Program-made: the position numbers and the translations under genes | The notes under the pieces: model-generated | Database searches by the model: none | What the model was told of the DNA's origin: nothing | What the model saw: the letters and a program-made list of their open reading frames with translations, nothing else | Shown here: one piece after another, positions 23,401-32,626 of the stretch | Numbering within the stretch: position 1 is the stretch's first letter | Layout: each line of letters opens with the position of its first letter | Assembly (NCBI GenBank): GCA_027886185.1 | Contig: WOAB01000317.1 | Location: 434,001 to 498,000, forward strand | DNA: 64,000 nt | DNA from: Rheum nobile | Taxonomy: Eukaryota; Streptophyta; Magnoliopsida; Caryophyllales; Polygonaceae | Direction of reading: 5' to 3'

Positions 23401-26400
23401 ATCAGACATACGTGCCCTCATTGGATCATTCCCTATTTTATCTTTATCAGGCTGTAAAGTTTTCGTAGCAAACTCAATTGCATCATCAACACCCAAATTC
23501 TCTGTACCAACATGACAAACAGGCAATACATCCTCACTTTTCACCAAGGATTCAACAGCACACATCAACTGACTGGCTTCAGCACGCATCTTTGAGTAGG
23601 TCCTAGACAACTCAGAATAAGGACAAGAGGAGTCTTTGGTAGGCCTAGAAGGATCCACACAAGCTAACAAATCAAGCAAATATTTCTTAAACTGATCAGA
23701 AAGGAATGGATGGGCAGTACATGTTCCGGAGAATTCCCTAGCTCTAATTTCCTGGAACCAAGAAATAATAACCATAGAAGCCACCTGACGTTGAACACCA
23801 GCTAATGAGATAAGATTTTTCCATAGTGGATCAGCAATACACTGAAGTGAGTCCATAGGCCACTTTGATGCAAGAACTCCCAAGGCTGTAGCTGCAACAA
23901 CTCGTGTATGAGTCACTGACTTGTCCAAATCAGCACCAACAACTATCTTAGAAGAGTTGGAAGAAGCATGCCCTTCATTTTCCTGTGGTGGAACAACACT
24001 GGGCGCAACACCTGGTGCAACAACACCTCTAGAAAAATCTAAGATAATGCTTCTAGAGGCTTCATTGACAAACCTTGCAGGTCTCATCTTTGCAGCTGGT
24101 CTATCATGAGTTTTCCGAGGAGGAGCAACAGGCCAAAACATCTTTGAAGTATCCAGTGTGGAACCATAAGGAGTGGTGGCAAGATCCAGCCAGGAAGATA
24201 AATATGGCCGAGCAGCAGTTTCAAGTTCTTTTATTGGGCAATGCAGCAAAAGCCTCCATACCCTGTCAGTGCACTGCAATATATCCTCATTTGATTCTAA
24301 CAGCAAATTTTGAAAAACAATTCTGAGAGTATCACCCAAGATAAAAGTAGGCCAGAATGAGCCAGACGAATGCTCAGCACCAGGTCCACTATATCCAGCA
24401 TCAAGACGTTTTAGTGTCCGAATAGCTGAATAGTGTACAGATGTAACACAATATCTCCTATATCCAGCTTCGAGAAGCCGTTCCAATGTCCGAATAGCTG
24501 AATAGCGCACTGAGGTGATACTGTGTCTCATAAATGGCCATAGACGGGGAGCCAATGCAGCTAGTGTATATGGATCATCCATGGGCGTGGTTCCTCCATG
24601 CAAATTTTCCTGAGCAGGAATTCCATTCATGTCTAGCACCTGATCCTTAAGTGTCAGCACATCGAGCATGCTTTCATGAGAATAGATTTCCGACAGTAAG
24701 TTCATTACACTGCTTGTAGAAGGGCTAAGATCATCCAAGTCCAGCAAAATATCCCAAAGCAGCATCACAATGGTGTACAAGGTATAACCCTTCAAGGCAA
24801 CAATTGCAGAGGCAGCAGGTATCAGAGCATCAGCAGAAACTGCTCTAACATCATCATCAGGATCCTCAAGTCCAGCCTTGCATGCAGGTAGAACACGACC
24901 AAGCAAACTAGATAGCATCTCTGGCCGCACAGCAACAAGATATTTGATCCCCAAGAGACTGCTATGGCGAATTTCCCATTCCGATTGGTACTGCATCTGG
25001 AGCAATATATTCAACGTCTCACTAACCAACTCAGGAGCCATGTATTTCAACACAGCACCGAGAGCTTGAGCACAAGTTTCCCTCACTGGGGCAACCACCT
25101 GATCCGAAACATAATCACCAAAACGGTCCAAAGACAGGACACACAGAAAACGGATGGCACAGTCTAGAAGAAATTCATTGTTTTGCAGCCAGGAGTGTTG
25201 TGTTAACCTAACCATTTGCAACAGGTCCGGGTTTCCAGATAGAATTTTCAGCATATCTGGGCTTTCATCACCGCTTACTGACTCTGCCATATGCAATGAC
25301 ACACCTTTGGAATCATCAGGGTTTACTTCGGTATTAATGCTCACATACCCAACATTAACTTCAGCACTAACCTGGGCAGTTGGGTCAATATCTCCACTTT
25401 TACCAGAGTTGTCACCCATATTCATAGTTTCAGTTAAATCACCCTCAACCTTTTGTCTCTTAGAGTCTTGGCCTTGCTCCTGCCCCTCTCCTATCCCTCT
25501 TTTTACAGGAAAACTCAACACATTACTGTCACCTGACACCTGTGCAGTGTCCAGTCTCAAATTGGGAGCGTGCACCCCAACATAAGCACCCTGATAGGTC
25601 AAAATCTCCCTTAGAGCCATGATGCTACCATGGCGAATCTCCCAAACAGGATCAAACATATCAACAAGCAACTGTTCTACAAAACCATGGAAAGGCCACT
25701 GCCCCTCCACGTCATTATCTGAATTCTCCTCATCAAAAGAAGAATCCACACTCACCTTGCTATTATTGCCCGATGAATCTGGGGCAGGATTCTTCGGTGC
25801 CACTGCGCCTGGATTTGAATTCACCTTCGCCTTCCGCTTCAAAAGGTTCAGCTCCCTCGCACTGGGCCTGTTTGATCTAAAACTACGGACCCCATTGCTG
25901 CTACCACCCATGGAAGACTCGAATCCACGAACAAGGTCCTCGTCTGATATCATCTCGTTAACATCCATGAACTGCTCGCACACATCCAGACCCAACCGGC
26001 GCCGAAGACTCTTCTTTTGTCGGGCCAGTCTCTCCCGGGGACTCTTCAAATTGTCAACAGCGACATCGTATTCCTGCCCGCCGGAGGCCAAAAGCGCTCC
26101 ATATTCCAACACTTTGTTGAGATTGAAGTTCCGAAACGATAGGTTGGGAGCGTTGTTCGGGCTCAAACCAAGGTAAGATACGACGTCATTCCCGCCAAAA
26201 GCAACGCCGGCGTCGGAGATCCTCTTTCCAACAAGGGAAATAAGATCAGGAAGAGAGGTAAGCTTGGATTTGTTGGCAATGGCACCGATTGCATGGGCAG
26301 CGGCAACCCTAGTGTCCCACTTCCGGCTCCGGAGGTAGTGGGAGACCTTCTTCAGAAGGGAGGCGAGTTCGACAGGGTGAGACTCGGCGATGCCGCCAAT

Positions 26401-26505
26401 CTGGGACGCGGCGGCGAAGCGAGTGGCCTGGGTGGAGCCGGTGTCGAGCAGAGTGAGGAGGCGATTGAGCCTCGATGACGATTGGTGTTGTTGCTGCTGA
26501 GCCAT
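20431..26505 (-). CDS. BTAF1: BTAF1/Mot1-type Snf2 ATPase (TBP-associated factor)
   Basis: Mot1/BTAF1 proteins use ATP to strip TBP from DNA and so redistribute it between promoters. The Arabidopsis orthologue is RGD3 (At3g54280, from memory). The coding region is one uninterrupted frame of 2024 residues, close to the family's usual 2000-2100. The N-terminal two thirds is a HEAT-repeat solenoid (for example WDTRVAAAHAIGAI, DPVWEIRHGSIMALREI) that grips TBP. The Snf2 core follows: Walker A DDMGLGKTLQ (about residue 1460), DEGH box (about 1563), GTPIQNNILDLWSLFDFL, and helicase C with LTTHVGGLGLNLTSADTLVF and DRAHRLGQ (about 1905). The frame is open 16 codons further upstream without ATG, so the start is MAQQQQHQ at 26505, which matches the family N-terminus. 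There is an internal 24-codon duplication near residue 680. Confidence 0.97.
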   Translation of the reverse strand: MAQQQQHQSSSRLNRLLTLLDTGSTQATRFAAASQIGGIAESHPVELASLLKKVSHYLRSRKWDTRVAAAHAIGAIANKSKLTSLPDLISLVGKRISDAGVAFGGNDVVSYLGLSPNNAPNLSFRNFNLNKVLEYGALLASGGQEYDVAVDNLKSPRERLARQKKSLRRRLGLDVCEQFMDVNEMISDEDLVRGFESSMGGSSNGVRSFRSNRPSARELNLLKRKAKVNSNPGAVAPKNPAPDSSGNNSKVSVDSSFDEENSDNDVEGQWPFHGFVEQLLVDMFDPVWEIRHGSIMALREILTYQGAYVGVHAPNLRLDTAQVSGDSNVLSFPVKRGIGEGQEQGQDSKRQKVEGDLTETMNMGDNSGKSGDIDPTAQVSAEVNVGYVSINTEVNPDDSKGVSLHMAESVSGDESPDMLKILSGNPDLLQMVRLTQHSWLQNNEFLLDCAIRFLCVLSLDRFGDYVSDQVVAPVRETCAQALGAVLKYMAPELVSETLNILLQMQYQSEWEIRHSSLLGIKYLVAVRPEMLSSLLGRVLPACKAGLEDPDDDVRAVSADALIPAASAIVALKGYTLYTIVMLLWDILLDLDDLSPSTSSVMNLLSEIYSHESMLDVLTLKDQVLDMNGIPAQENLHGGTTPMDDPYTLAALAPRLWPFMRHSITSVRYSAIRTLERLLEAGYRRYCVTSVHYSAIRTLKRLDAGYSGPGAEHSSGSFWPTFILGDTLRIVFQNLLLESNEDILQCTDRVWRLLLHCPIKELETAARPYLSSWLDLATTPYGSTLDTSKMFWPVAPPRKTHDRPAAKMRPARFVNEASRSIILDFSRGVVAPGVAPSVVPPQENEGHASSNSSKIVVGADLDKSVTHTRVVAATALGVLASKWPMDSLQCIADPLWKNLISLAGVQRQVASMVIISWFQEIRAREFSGTCTAHPFLSDQFKKYLLDLLACVDPSRPTKDSSCPYSELSRTYSKMRAEASQLMCAVESLVKSEDVLPVCHVGTENLGVDDAIEFATKTLQPDKDKIGNDPMRARMSDDVESLKHRLLTTAGYLKCVQNNLHVAVSALMAAAVVWMSDLPVKLNPIILPLMASIKREQEEVLQHKAAEALAELIFQCITRKPCPNEKLIKNLCSCTCMDPLETPQAGVINSVEMIEEQDLLPLKITAGTQKRRGRVAAVGEDRSKVEGFVSRRGAELALKHLCQKFGADLFDKIPKLWDCLTEVLKPVNEGADPAEENKIALAIESVKDPQILINNLQLVRSIVPLLDDSVKLKLLSLLPCIFKCVRHVHVAVRLAASRCISSMAKSMAVTVMGPVVERAVSMLGDRESVPARQGAGMLVSLLVQGLGVELVPYAPILVVPLLRCMSDCDSSVRQSVTRSFAALVPLLPLARGLPPPAGLSDSLVRNKEDVRFLEQLLDNSSIEDYKPCKLKVTLRRYQQEGVNWLAFLRRFKLHGILCDDMGLGKTLQASAIVASDIAEHRATDSSEELPPSLIVCPSTLVGHWAYEIEKYIDGSLISTLQYVGTSQDRVSLRSYFEKHNVIITSYDVVRKDVDYLGELRWNYCILDEGHVIKNARSKVTAAVKQLKAQHRLILSGTPIQNNILDLWSLFDFLMPGFLGSERQFQAAYGKPLLASRDSKCSAKDAEAGILAMEALHKQVMPFLLRRTKSEVLSDLPDKIIQDRYCDLSHAQLKLYEQFSGSQAKEEISSIVELDESSETKERKGPTKATTHVFRALQYLLKLCSHPLLVVGDQTPDTLRSNLTPLFADSSDILSELHYLHHSPKLVALKEILEECGIGVEASNSEGMENVGQHRVLVFAQHLALLDIIEKDLFHAHMKSVTYLRLDGSVHPEKRFDIVKTFNSDPTIDVLLLTTHVGGLGLNLTSADTLVFMEHDWNPMRDLQAMDRAHRLGQKKVVNVHRLIMRGTLEEKVMSLQKFKLSVAGAVINADNASLKTMNTDQLLDLFTSAESCKKGATSSQTHDGSSQKASGGGRGLKSMLNELDELWDQSQYSEYNVQQFVDKLNG
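24388..24531 (-). repeat. In-frame tandem duplication inside BTAF1
   Basis: Two adjacent diverged copies of about 72 bases encode TSVRYSAIRTLERLLEAGY followed by TSVHYSAIRTLKRLDAGY. The shared core GTCCGAATAGCTGAATAG (plus strand) starts at 24416 and 24488. From memory, Arabidopsis RGD3 has one such segment before the FWP(S/T)xILGDTLR block. The duplication adds part of a helical repeat without breaking the frame. Confidence 0.85.
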
Positions 26506-26850
26506 GACATTTAGGGCAAATCCTTGAAACCTCTGAGACCGGGAAAAGTACAAAATTAGAAAGAAATCAAGTTCACAGAATCACAGCCATTGATGGATTG
26601 GGACAGTAACGCAAAAAATCGAGATAATTTTGAGAAATTTACAAACCTGTCAGACAATCCTCGGCGAGAAACGCACGTAAACGAGAATAACCGATTGACT
26701 GCCGATTCGTTCGGTTTCAGATCGAATTGTTCTTCGACCGCAAAACCCTAACTGCAGTTAGAGATTTTCCGTTCTTCTTCTTCTTCCTGTACGATGAATT
26801 TCTCCAGATCTGCGTTTTCTGGTTCGATTGGAAGGCGACGAGGGCGTGGA
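26506..26850 (-). promoter_or_regulatory. BTAF1 5' leader with a probable intron and an upstream ATG
   Basis: On the minus strand, a donor-like CAG/GTTTGT near 26646 and an acceptor-like GGTCTCAG/AGG near 26533 suggest one intron in the leader. An ATG at 26510-26508 lies 5 bases before the main start, in a poor context, and opens an overlapping frame of 52 codons that ends at 26352. The main ATG has the better context (G at -3, G at +4). Confidence 0.45.
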
Positions 26851-26876
26851 GAAGAGGAGGTGAAGCCATCGTGTTG

Positions 26877-26884
26877 TTTTTATA
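26877..26884 (-). promoter_or_regulatory. Probable TATA box of BTAF1
   Basis: TATAAAAA on the minus strand (GGCTATAAAAACAAC) lies about 375 bases upstream of the BTAF1 ATG. It would place initiation near 26850, ahead of a leader that appears to be spliced. Confidence 0.5.
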
Positions 26885-26889
26885 GCCTG

Positions 26890-27589
26890 GGGAGTTTGGA
26901 GGTGAATGGTTTGTTCTTATGATGTATGGAGAGTCTCTAATTTCTCTGCTTTATTTTTGGAATTTACAAAGTAGTTCACAACTTCGGGATAATTGCGCTT
27001 CACAGTCTTAAACTTTAGAAATCATACAAAAAGCCATCTGCTACAAGGACGATGTTCTAATAACTAACAAGGCAGTGTTTAAGTCAAGTGATCTTACGTA
27101 ATTTATTAAATTCTTCACATTCTAGATGAATCTTTACATGGCTAAGTGTTGGTAAATTACATTGCATCACTTAATTGGAAAATAGCATGTAAAGTGAGCA
27201 TTGTGGATTGAAAGCAACCATCCACAAAGTTAAGTGTTCTTTTGTGCTATTTTTAAAATTTAGGTATATAGTACAACCTGTGCTAAAACTAGGGATATGT
27301 TTGCGGTTTGCCAAATTCCCTTCAGTTTTCGCCCCTTATCTTTTTCCATTTCCTTAACTTTAATAAAAAAGATTTATCTCATCCAACTCTTTCAACTCCA
27401 ATTGGGCTTGCTTTTGTTTGGGCCAATGCAAGGGTGAACCGGCCCAACCGTGCTTGAGTTGACTAATCACTTTGAACAAATTATTTGTAGAAGTCTTGTT
27501 TATCTACAAAACTGTGCATTTTGTGTACGTTACACACTTCTATAGACAATGTTTTTATTGTATCTTATAAAAAAAAGGTCAAATATAAT
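26890..27589. other. Intergenic DNA between BTAF1 and the copia insertion
   Basis: AT-rich DNA with no gene seen. Its right part (27486-27570) is related to the DNA just beyond the copia element (32415-32497). Confidence 0.5.
27486..27570 (+). repeat. Left copy of a direct repeat flanking the copia insertion
   Basis: TGTTTATCTACAAAACT(G/A)TGCATTTTG and, about 40 bases on, TTGTATCTTATAA occur here and again at 32415-32497. The two copies are imperfect over about 85 bases. The retroelement therefore landed inside or beside an older local duplication. Confidence 0.6.
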
Positions 27590-27594
27590 AAACT
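27590..27594 (+). repeat. Target-site duplication AAACT, left
   Basis: AAACT immediately precedes the left LTR and is repeated at 32406-32410 immediately after the right LTR. A 5-bp duplication is standard for Ty1-copia integration. Confidence 0.9.
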
Positions 27595-27770
27595 TATTAA
27601 CTGACATATCATGTAATTAACTTTATTTTATGTCTTAGCTTTGTAATTACTAATTAAGGTCTGTTGATCTGCTTGAATGTCTGTTGGTTTGCTTGGATGT
27701 AAGTACATATATGTTGATAGACGCTTAATAAACATTAGAGGAAAATTTTCCCCCAAATTGGTTTTGTTCA
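27595..27770 (+). repeat. Left (5') LTR of the copia element
   Basis: 176 bases beginning TATTAACTGACATATCATG and ending TTGGTTTTGTTCA. Both LTRs begin TA rather than the usual TG, so the terminal pair is TA...CA in both copies. Aligns without gaps to 32230-32405. Confidence 0.92.
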
Positions 27771-27782
27771 TGGCATCAGAGC
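27771..27782 (+). other. Primer-binding site for initiator tRNA-Met
   Basis: TGGCATCAGAGC abuts the left LTR and differs by one base from the common plant copia site TGGTATCAGAGC, which pairs with the 3' end of initiator tRNA-Met. Confidence 0.85.
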
Positions 27783-27851
27783 CGCCATAACCTAATCTTC
27801 TACATCAATCAAAATTATTTTTTTCCTTTCTTCTTCTACGTTATTCTCCAG

Positions 27852-30800
27852 ATGTCTTCCATCAGTGGAGATGATGAAAATCCCACGGCGTTTGCGCCGA
27901 AGAAACCATTGACGTTGGATCCAACGTCCTACTATTATCTTCATCCTTCCGACAATCTGGGGATGAACATAGCCCCGGTGATCTTGAAAGGCAACAACTT
28001 TCAAGAGTGGGAGAAGGGTCTGCGCAATTCCTTTAGGGCAAAGCGCAAACTGAAATTTCTGGATGGCTCGCTCAAGAAACCCGATGATGATTCGGATGAG
28101 ATTGAAGATTGGTGGAGTGTAAACTCTATGCTGGTGGGATGGGTCTTGCAGTCTATCGACCCATCTCTTCGTTCCTCCATCGCATACAACGACACCGTCA
28201 AGGACTTGTGGGATTCCCTTCGTCAGAGGTTTTCGGTTGGGAATGCTCCACGAATTCATCAACTTCGAACTGAGATCGCTAAATCTGAATTGGGAGGGAA
28301 GACCATTGACGCCTACTTTGCCCATCTTCAACACTTATGGGCTGAACTGAACATGTATGTCCCTCCTTTAACTTGTGAATGTGGTGGTTGTAATTGTACT
28401 TTGAAGGCCAAATTGCAGAAACGCCGGGATGAGGAGTTCATCCATCAGTTTCTATTGGGTCTAGACTCGACAACCTATGGGACGATGCGCTCTACAATTT
28501 TTGCTGGAGAGGTTCTTCCTGATATTAATCGGGTATATCAACTGGCAACGACAGAGGAGCAATTTAAAGCCTCCAATGTCGCACAACAATCACGGGCTGA
28601 AGCAATGGCCTTCGCAGCGTCTCGACACTCGAGCAGCGGTGGCCGTCCTCCTTCCAAGCCCGATGTCGATCGATCTAAACTGACTTGCACCCATTGTAAC
28701 AAGCAAGGGCATGATGTGAGTAGTTGTTTCAAACTGATTGGGCTTCCCGAATGGTGGGGAGATCTGCGACAGAACAACAACACCAACAATCAGCAGTCTC
28801 GTGGACGCGGGGGTTCTTCGTCGACTCCTGCAGCAGGCAACGGTCCTTCTCAGCAGCCCCCTGCTCGTTCCCCCGCTGTGGCTAATGCGGCTAGTTCATT
28901 GTCCAAGGCTGCTCCCTCTCCACCGACTTATACTGCCCAAGACCGGGCTGCGTTATCTCCTGCACTCACTGATGCTCAGTGGACGTCTATGATGGACATG
29001 TTCCGTAATTTTCATGCCTCTAATCCTTCTCCCGATAGCTTGATGGGTAAGGATTCTAATCGATGGATACTTGATACAGGTGCTTCGTATCACATGACGG
29101 GTCGCCAAGATCTGCTTTATGATCTGCATCCAATCTCACCTGTCAATATATTATTGCCTGATCAGTCTATTTCAGTAGCTACTCAGGCCGGTTCAGTTGC
29201 AATTGGATCCGCTCTACATATTTCGGATGTCTTATTTGTTCCTGCTTTCCATTGCAATCTTATTTCATTCATGACTCTGATTGGTGACGAAAGTTGCCTT
29301 GTGACTTTGACGGGAAAATTGTGTGTTATTCAGGACCGCGTTACGAGGATGGTGACTGGAGCAGGTGAAGCTGGGGGTGGAGTCTTATGGTTGGTCGGAC
29401 ATTGTACTAGGCCGACAAATTTTGCTGGTTCTGCTAGTTCTGCTTCAAGTTCTGTTCTTTGGCACAGGCGAATGGGTCATCCGTCTTATCAGTCTATTTC
29501 CACTTTACCTGGCATTTCTATGTCTAAGAAAGATATTAGTGGTCCTTGTTCTATTTGTTTGGAATCGAAGCAAACTTGTGCTCCTTTCCCTGATAGTATT
29601 AATAAAGCCATTGAACTATTTGAGTTGATTCATGTTGATGTTTGGGGTCCCTATCGGGTTCCCTCTACTATTGGTGCTCGGTTCTTTTTGACCATTGTTG
29701 ATGATTTTTCTCGCTCTGTTTGGGTCTACTTGATGGTCTCAAAGACTGAGGTTGCTAGGTTATTGCGCAATTTTTGTTCTTTGGCTAAAACTCAGTTTGG
29801 CAAGTTCGTTAAAAGAATCCGCGCAGACAACGGGACAGAATTTCTCCCATTGCGTGATTTCTTTGCATCTTCTGGTATCATATTTGAGACCTCTTGTGTG
29901 TATACTCCTCAACAGAATGGGAGAGTTGAGCGTAAACACCGTCATCTGCTCAATGTCGCTCGCGCATTGATGTTTCAGGCATCCATACCGGTGAGTTTCT
30001 GGGGAGAATGTGTCCTTACTGCCGCATACTTGATCAACCGAACACCATTTGCTCTTCTAAAAGGTCAATCCCCCTATGCCATCTTATTTGATTGTCCAGC
30101 TGATTATTCGCACATTCGAGTGTTTGGCTGCCTATGCTTTGCCTCAGTTCTTCCAAGGAGCAGTTACAAGTTTATGCCTCGTGGTACTCGATGTGTGTTC
30201 TTGGGTTATCCGTATGCCAAGAAAGGATGGCGTGTCTTAAACCTTGAGACAAACAAGGTGTTTGTTTCTCGTGATGTTGTGTTTCAGGAAGATTGCTTTC
30301 CATTTAACAAAAGTTCTGAGCCAGTTGCGGCACCTATGCAACCAACAGAGTATCATCCGTCGATCTTTGATGAGGTCGATGAACCTATAGAGGAGTTGCA
30401 GGCACCTGCATCTCCTTCTCAGCCTGATTCAGTTTCTTCTCCATATGAAGTACCTGGGCACTCTTCGGTACCATCTGAGCCTAGACGATCGGGTCGGGTT
30501 GTTCAGCCAAACGTCCGTCTTCGTGATTATGTTTGTCATTCTACTCGCCGCCATACTCCCCCCAGCTCCTCCTCACCGCCTGCTTCTACACCTTCCTCAG
30601 GTACCCCTTACCCTATTGCTAACTGTGTTGGCTCTACCTTCTTTAGTGATCGTCATGCCAGGTTTGTTGCTACCGTTTCCATTGATCATGAACCATCGTC
30701 CTTCTCGGAAGCCGTTAAACACGAACATTGGCATTTGGCTATGCGGTCAGAGTTGGATGCTTTAGCACGAAATGGCACTTGGGAGTTGGCTACTCTTCCT

Positions 30801-32222
30801 GCAACAAAGAGGCCTATTGGTTGCAAATGGGTCTTTAGAATCAAATACAAATCTGACGGCTCTATCGAAAGGTACAAAGCTCGTCTAGTTGTTCTTGGAA
30901 ATAAACAGGTTGAGGGTATTGATTATACAGAGACATTTGCACCAGTTGCAAAAATGTCTTCTATTTGGGTACTTCTGTCTGTTACGGCTATTAAGGGTTG
31001 GCATTTACATCAGATGGACGTTCATAATGCTTTTTTGCATGGTGATCTTGCTGAGGAAGTCTACATGCGTCTTCCACCTGGTTTCACTGATCCGTCTGGT
31101 CGTGTGTGCAAGCTTCGAAAATCTCTTTATGGTCTTTGGCAGGCTCCTCGCAATTGGTTTGCTAAGCTCGCTTCCGCCTTGCTCCGATTTGGTTTTACCC
31201 GCTCTTATGCTGATTATTCTCTTTTCTCTTCTATTCGGCAAGGGAAAGAGCTTCATGTGCTTGTTTATGTGGATGACTTGATTATTGCAGGTAATGACTT
31301 GGTTGAAATAGACCAGTTTAAGACCTATATGCACACATGTTTTCACATGAAGGATCTGGGCACTCTTCGATATTTCCTTGGTATCGAAATTTCTCATGGT
31401 CCCGACGGGTTATTCTTATGTCAGCGCAAATACGCCCTTGAGATTCTGACTGAGGCTGGTCTCTTGGGGGCAAAACCAGCAGAGTTTCCTTTGCCTATGA
31501 ATCACGACTTGGCCACCACTTCAAGTCCTGCTTACTCGGCTCCGGATCAATATCGCCGCCTCGTGGGCCGCCTGATCTATCTTACTATCACCAGGCCGGA
31601 GCTTAGTTATGCAGTTCATACGTTGTCCCAGTTCATGCAAGCTCCAACCGAGGCTCAATGGCAAGCTGCCACTCGTGTTCTCTGGTATGTTAAGGGTCAT
31701 CCAGACCAAGGCTAATTTCTCTCCAGATGGAGTTCTCTGCAGCTATCTGTATATTGTGATTCTGATTGGGCGGCGTGCCCTCTTACTCGTCACTCTGTTA
31801 CTGGTTACTATGTCTTCCTTGGTGAGTCTCCTGTCTCTTGGAAGACTAAGAAACAACCAACGGTTTCCCGCTCTTCCGCCGAAGCCGAGTACCGCTCCAT
31901 GGCAGCGGCTTGTTGTGAGCTTCTTTGGCTCAAAGCGTTTCTGCGGTCTCTTGGGGTTATTCATACCTCGCCTATGCGATTACTTTGTGACAGTCAATCA
32001 GCGCTCCACTTATCTGCCAATCCGATTTTCCACGAACGAACCAAGCATATCGAGATAGATTGCCACTTCATCCGGGACTTGTTCTCGGCTGGTATCGTTC
32101 AAGCCTCACATGTTCGCACCCATGAGCAACTCGCTGATATCATGACCAAGGCATTGGGTCGACAACAATTTACTTATCTCCTTCGCAAGTTGGGCATTCG
32201 TGATTTGCATGCTCCAACTTGA
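27852..32222 (+). pseudogene. Copia gag-pol polyprotein, interrupted by one stop
   Basis: A single frame of 1457 codons is interrupted once, by TAA at 31713-31715 (codon 1288) just before RNase H; the frame then continues to TGA at 32220-32222. Domains in order: gag with one zinc knuckle (CTHCNKQGHDVSSC), aspartic protease (WILDTGASYHMTG), integrase zinc-binding region (LWHRRMGHPS...CSIC) and D,D,E core (IHVDVWGP, RADNGTEF, QQNGRVERKH), reverse transcriptase (MDVHNAFLHGDL, YVDDLII), and RNase H (YCDSDWAA, SRSSAEAEYRSM). With the stop, translation would give gag through reverse transcriptase without RNase H. It could persist only if other copies supply that activity. Confidence 0.93.
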
Positions 32223-32229
32223 GAGGGAG
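32218..32229 (+). other. Polypurine tract of the copia element
   Basis: A purine run (GAGAGGGAG, after CTT) directly precedes the right LTR, where the plus-strand DNA primer is expected. Confidence 0.75.
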
Positions 32230-32405
32230 TATTAACGGACATATCATGTAATTAACTTTATTTTATGTCTTAGCTTTGTAATTACTAATTAAGGTCTGTT
32301 GATCTGCTTGGATGTCTGTTGGTCTGCTTGGATGTAAGTACATATATGTTGATAGACGCTTAATAAACATCAGAGGAAAATTTTCCCCCAAATTGGTTTT
32401 GTTCA
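32230..32405 (+). repeat. Right (3') LTR of the copia element
   Basis: 176 bases matching the left LTR with four substitutions and no indels, followed directly by the AAACT target duplication (32406-32410). Confidence 0.92.
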
Positions 32406-32414
32406 AAACTCCTT

Positions 32415-32497
32415 TGAGAAGTTTTGTTTATCTACAAAACTATGCATTTTGGTAACATTTTTTAGCTATAATTTTTTTTTCATATGTTGTATCTTAT
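32415..32497 (+). repeat. Right copy of the direct repeat flanking the copia insertion
   Basis: Matches 27486-27570 imperfectly, sharing TTGTTTATCTACAAAACT, TGCATTTTG and TTGTATCTTATAA. It also lies about 130 bases from the subtilase stop codon, so it may fall in that gene's 3' UTR. Confidence 0.6.
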
Positions 32498-32626
32498 AAA
32501 TTGGTAGTTTAACAAGTTAGGTTATCATAAATATTTTTATTGAATGCTAAATTTTGGAGGGCCAAATTCCCAAATTAACCTTATCAACACTTCCTTTGCA
32601 GTTGAGAAAAAAATCCTCCAAAACTT

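Larger units (their letters stand above)
27595..32405 (+). mobile_element. Ty1-copia LTR retrotransposon, full length, one nonsense codon
   Basis: A complete 4811-base element with two 176-base LTRs, a primer-binding site, one gag-pol frame, a purine tract and matching 5-bp target duplications. The LTRs differ at about 4 of 176 positions by my count, implying fairly recent insertion. It sits between BTAF1 and the subtilase gene, in the opposite orientation to both. Domain order (protease, integrase, reverse transcriptase, RNase H) makes it copia; I do not assign a lineage. Confidence 0.95.

Noticed and set aside
25619..26176. A 185-codon plus-strand frame opposite BTAF1
   Set aside because: It is the antisense shadow of a well conserved coding region.
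26506..26553. Sixteen extra N-terminal codons for BTAF1
   Set aside because: No ATG is present in frame, an acceptor-like site falls inside, and MAQQQQHQ at 26505 matches the family N-terminus.
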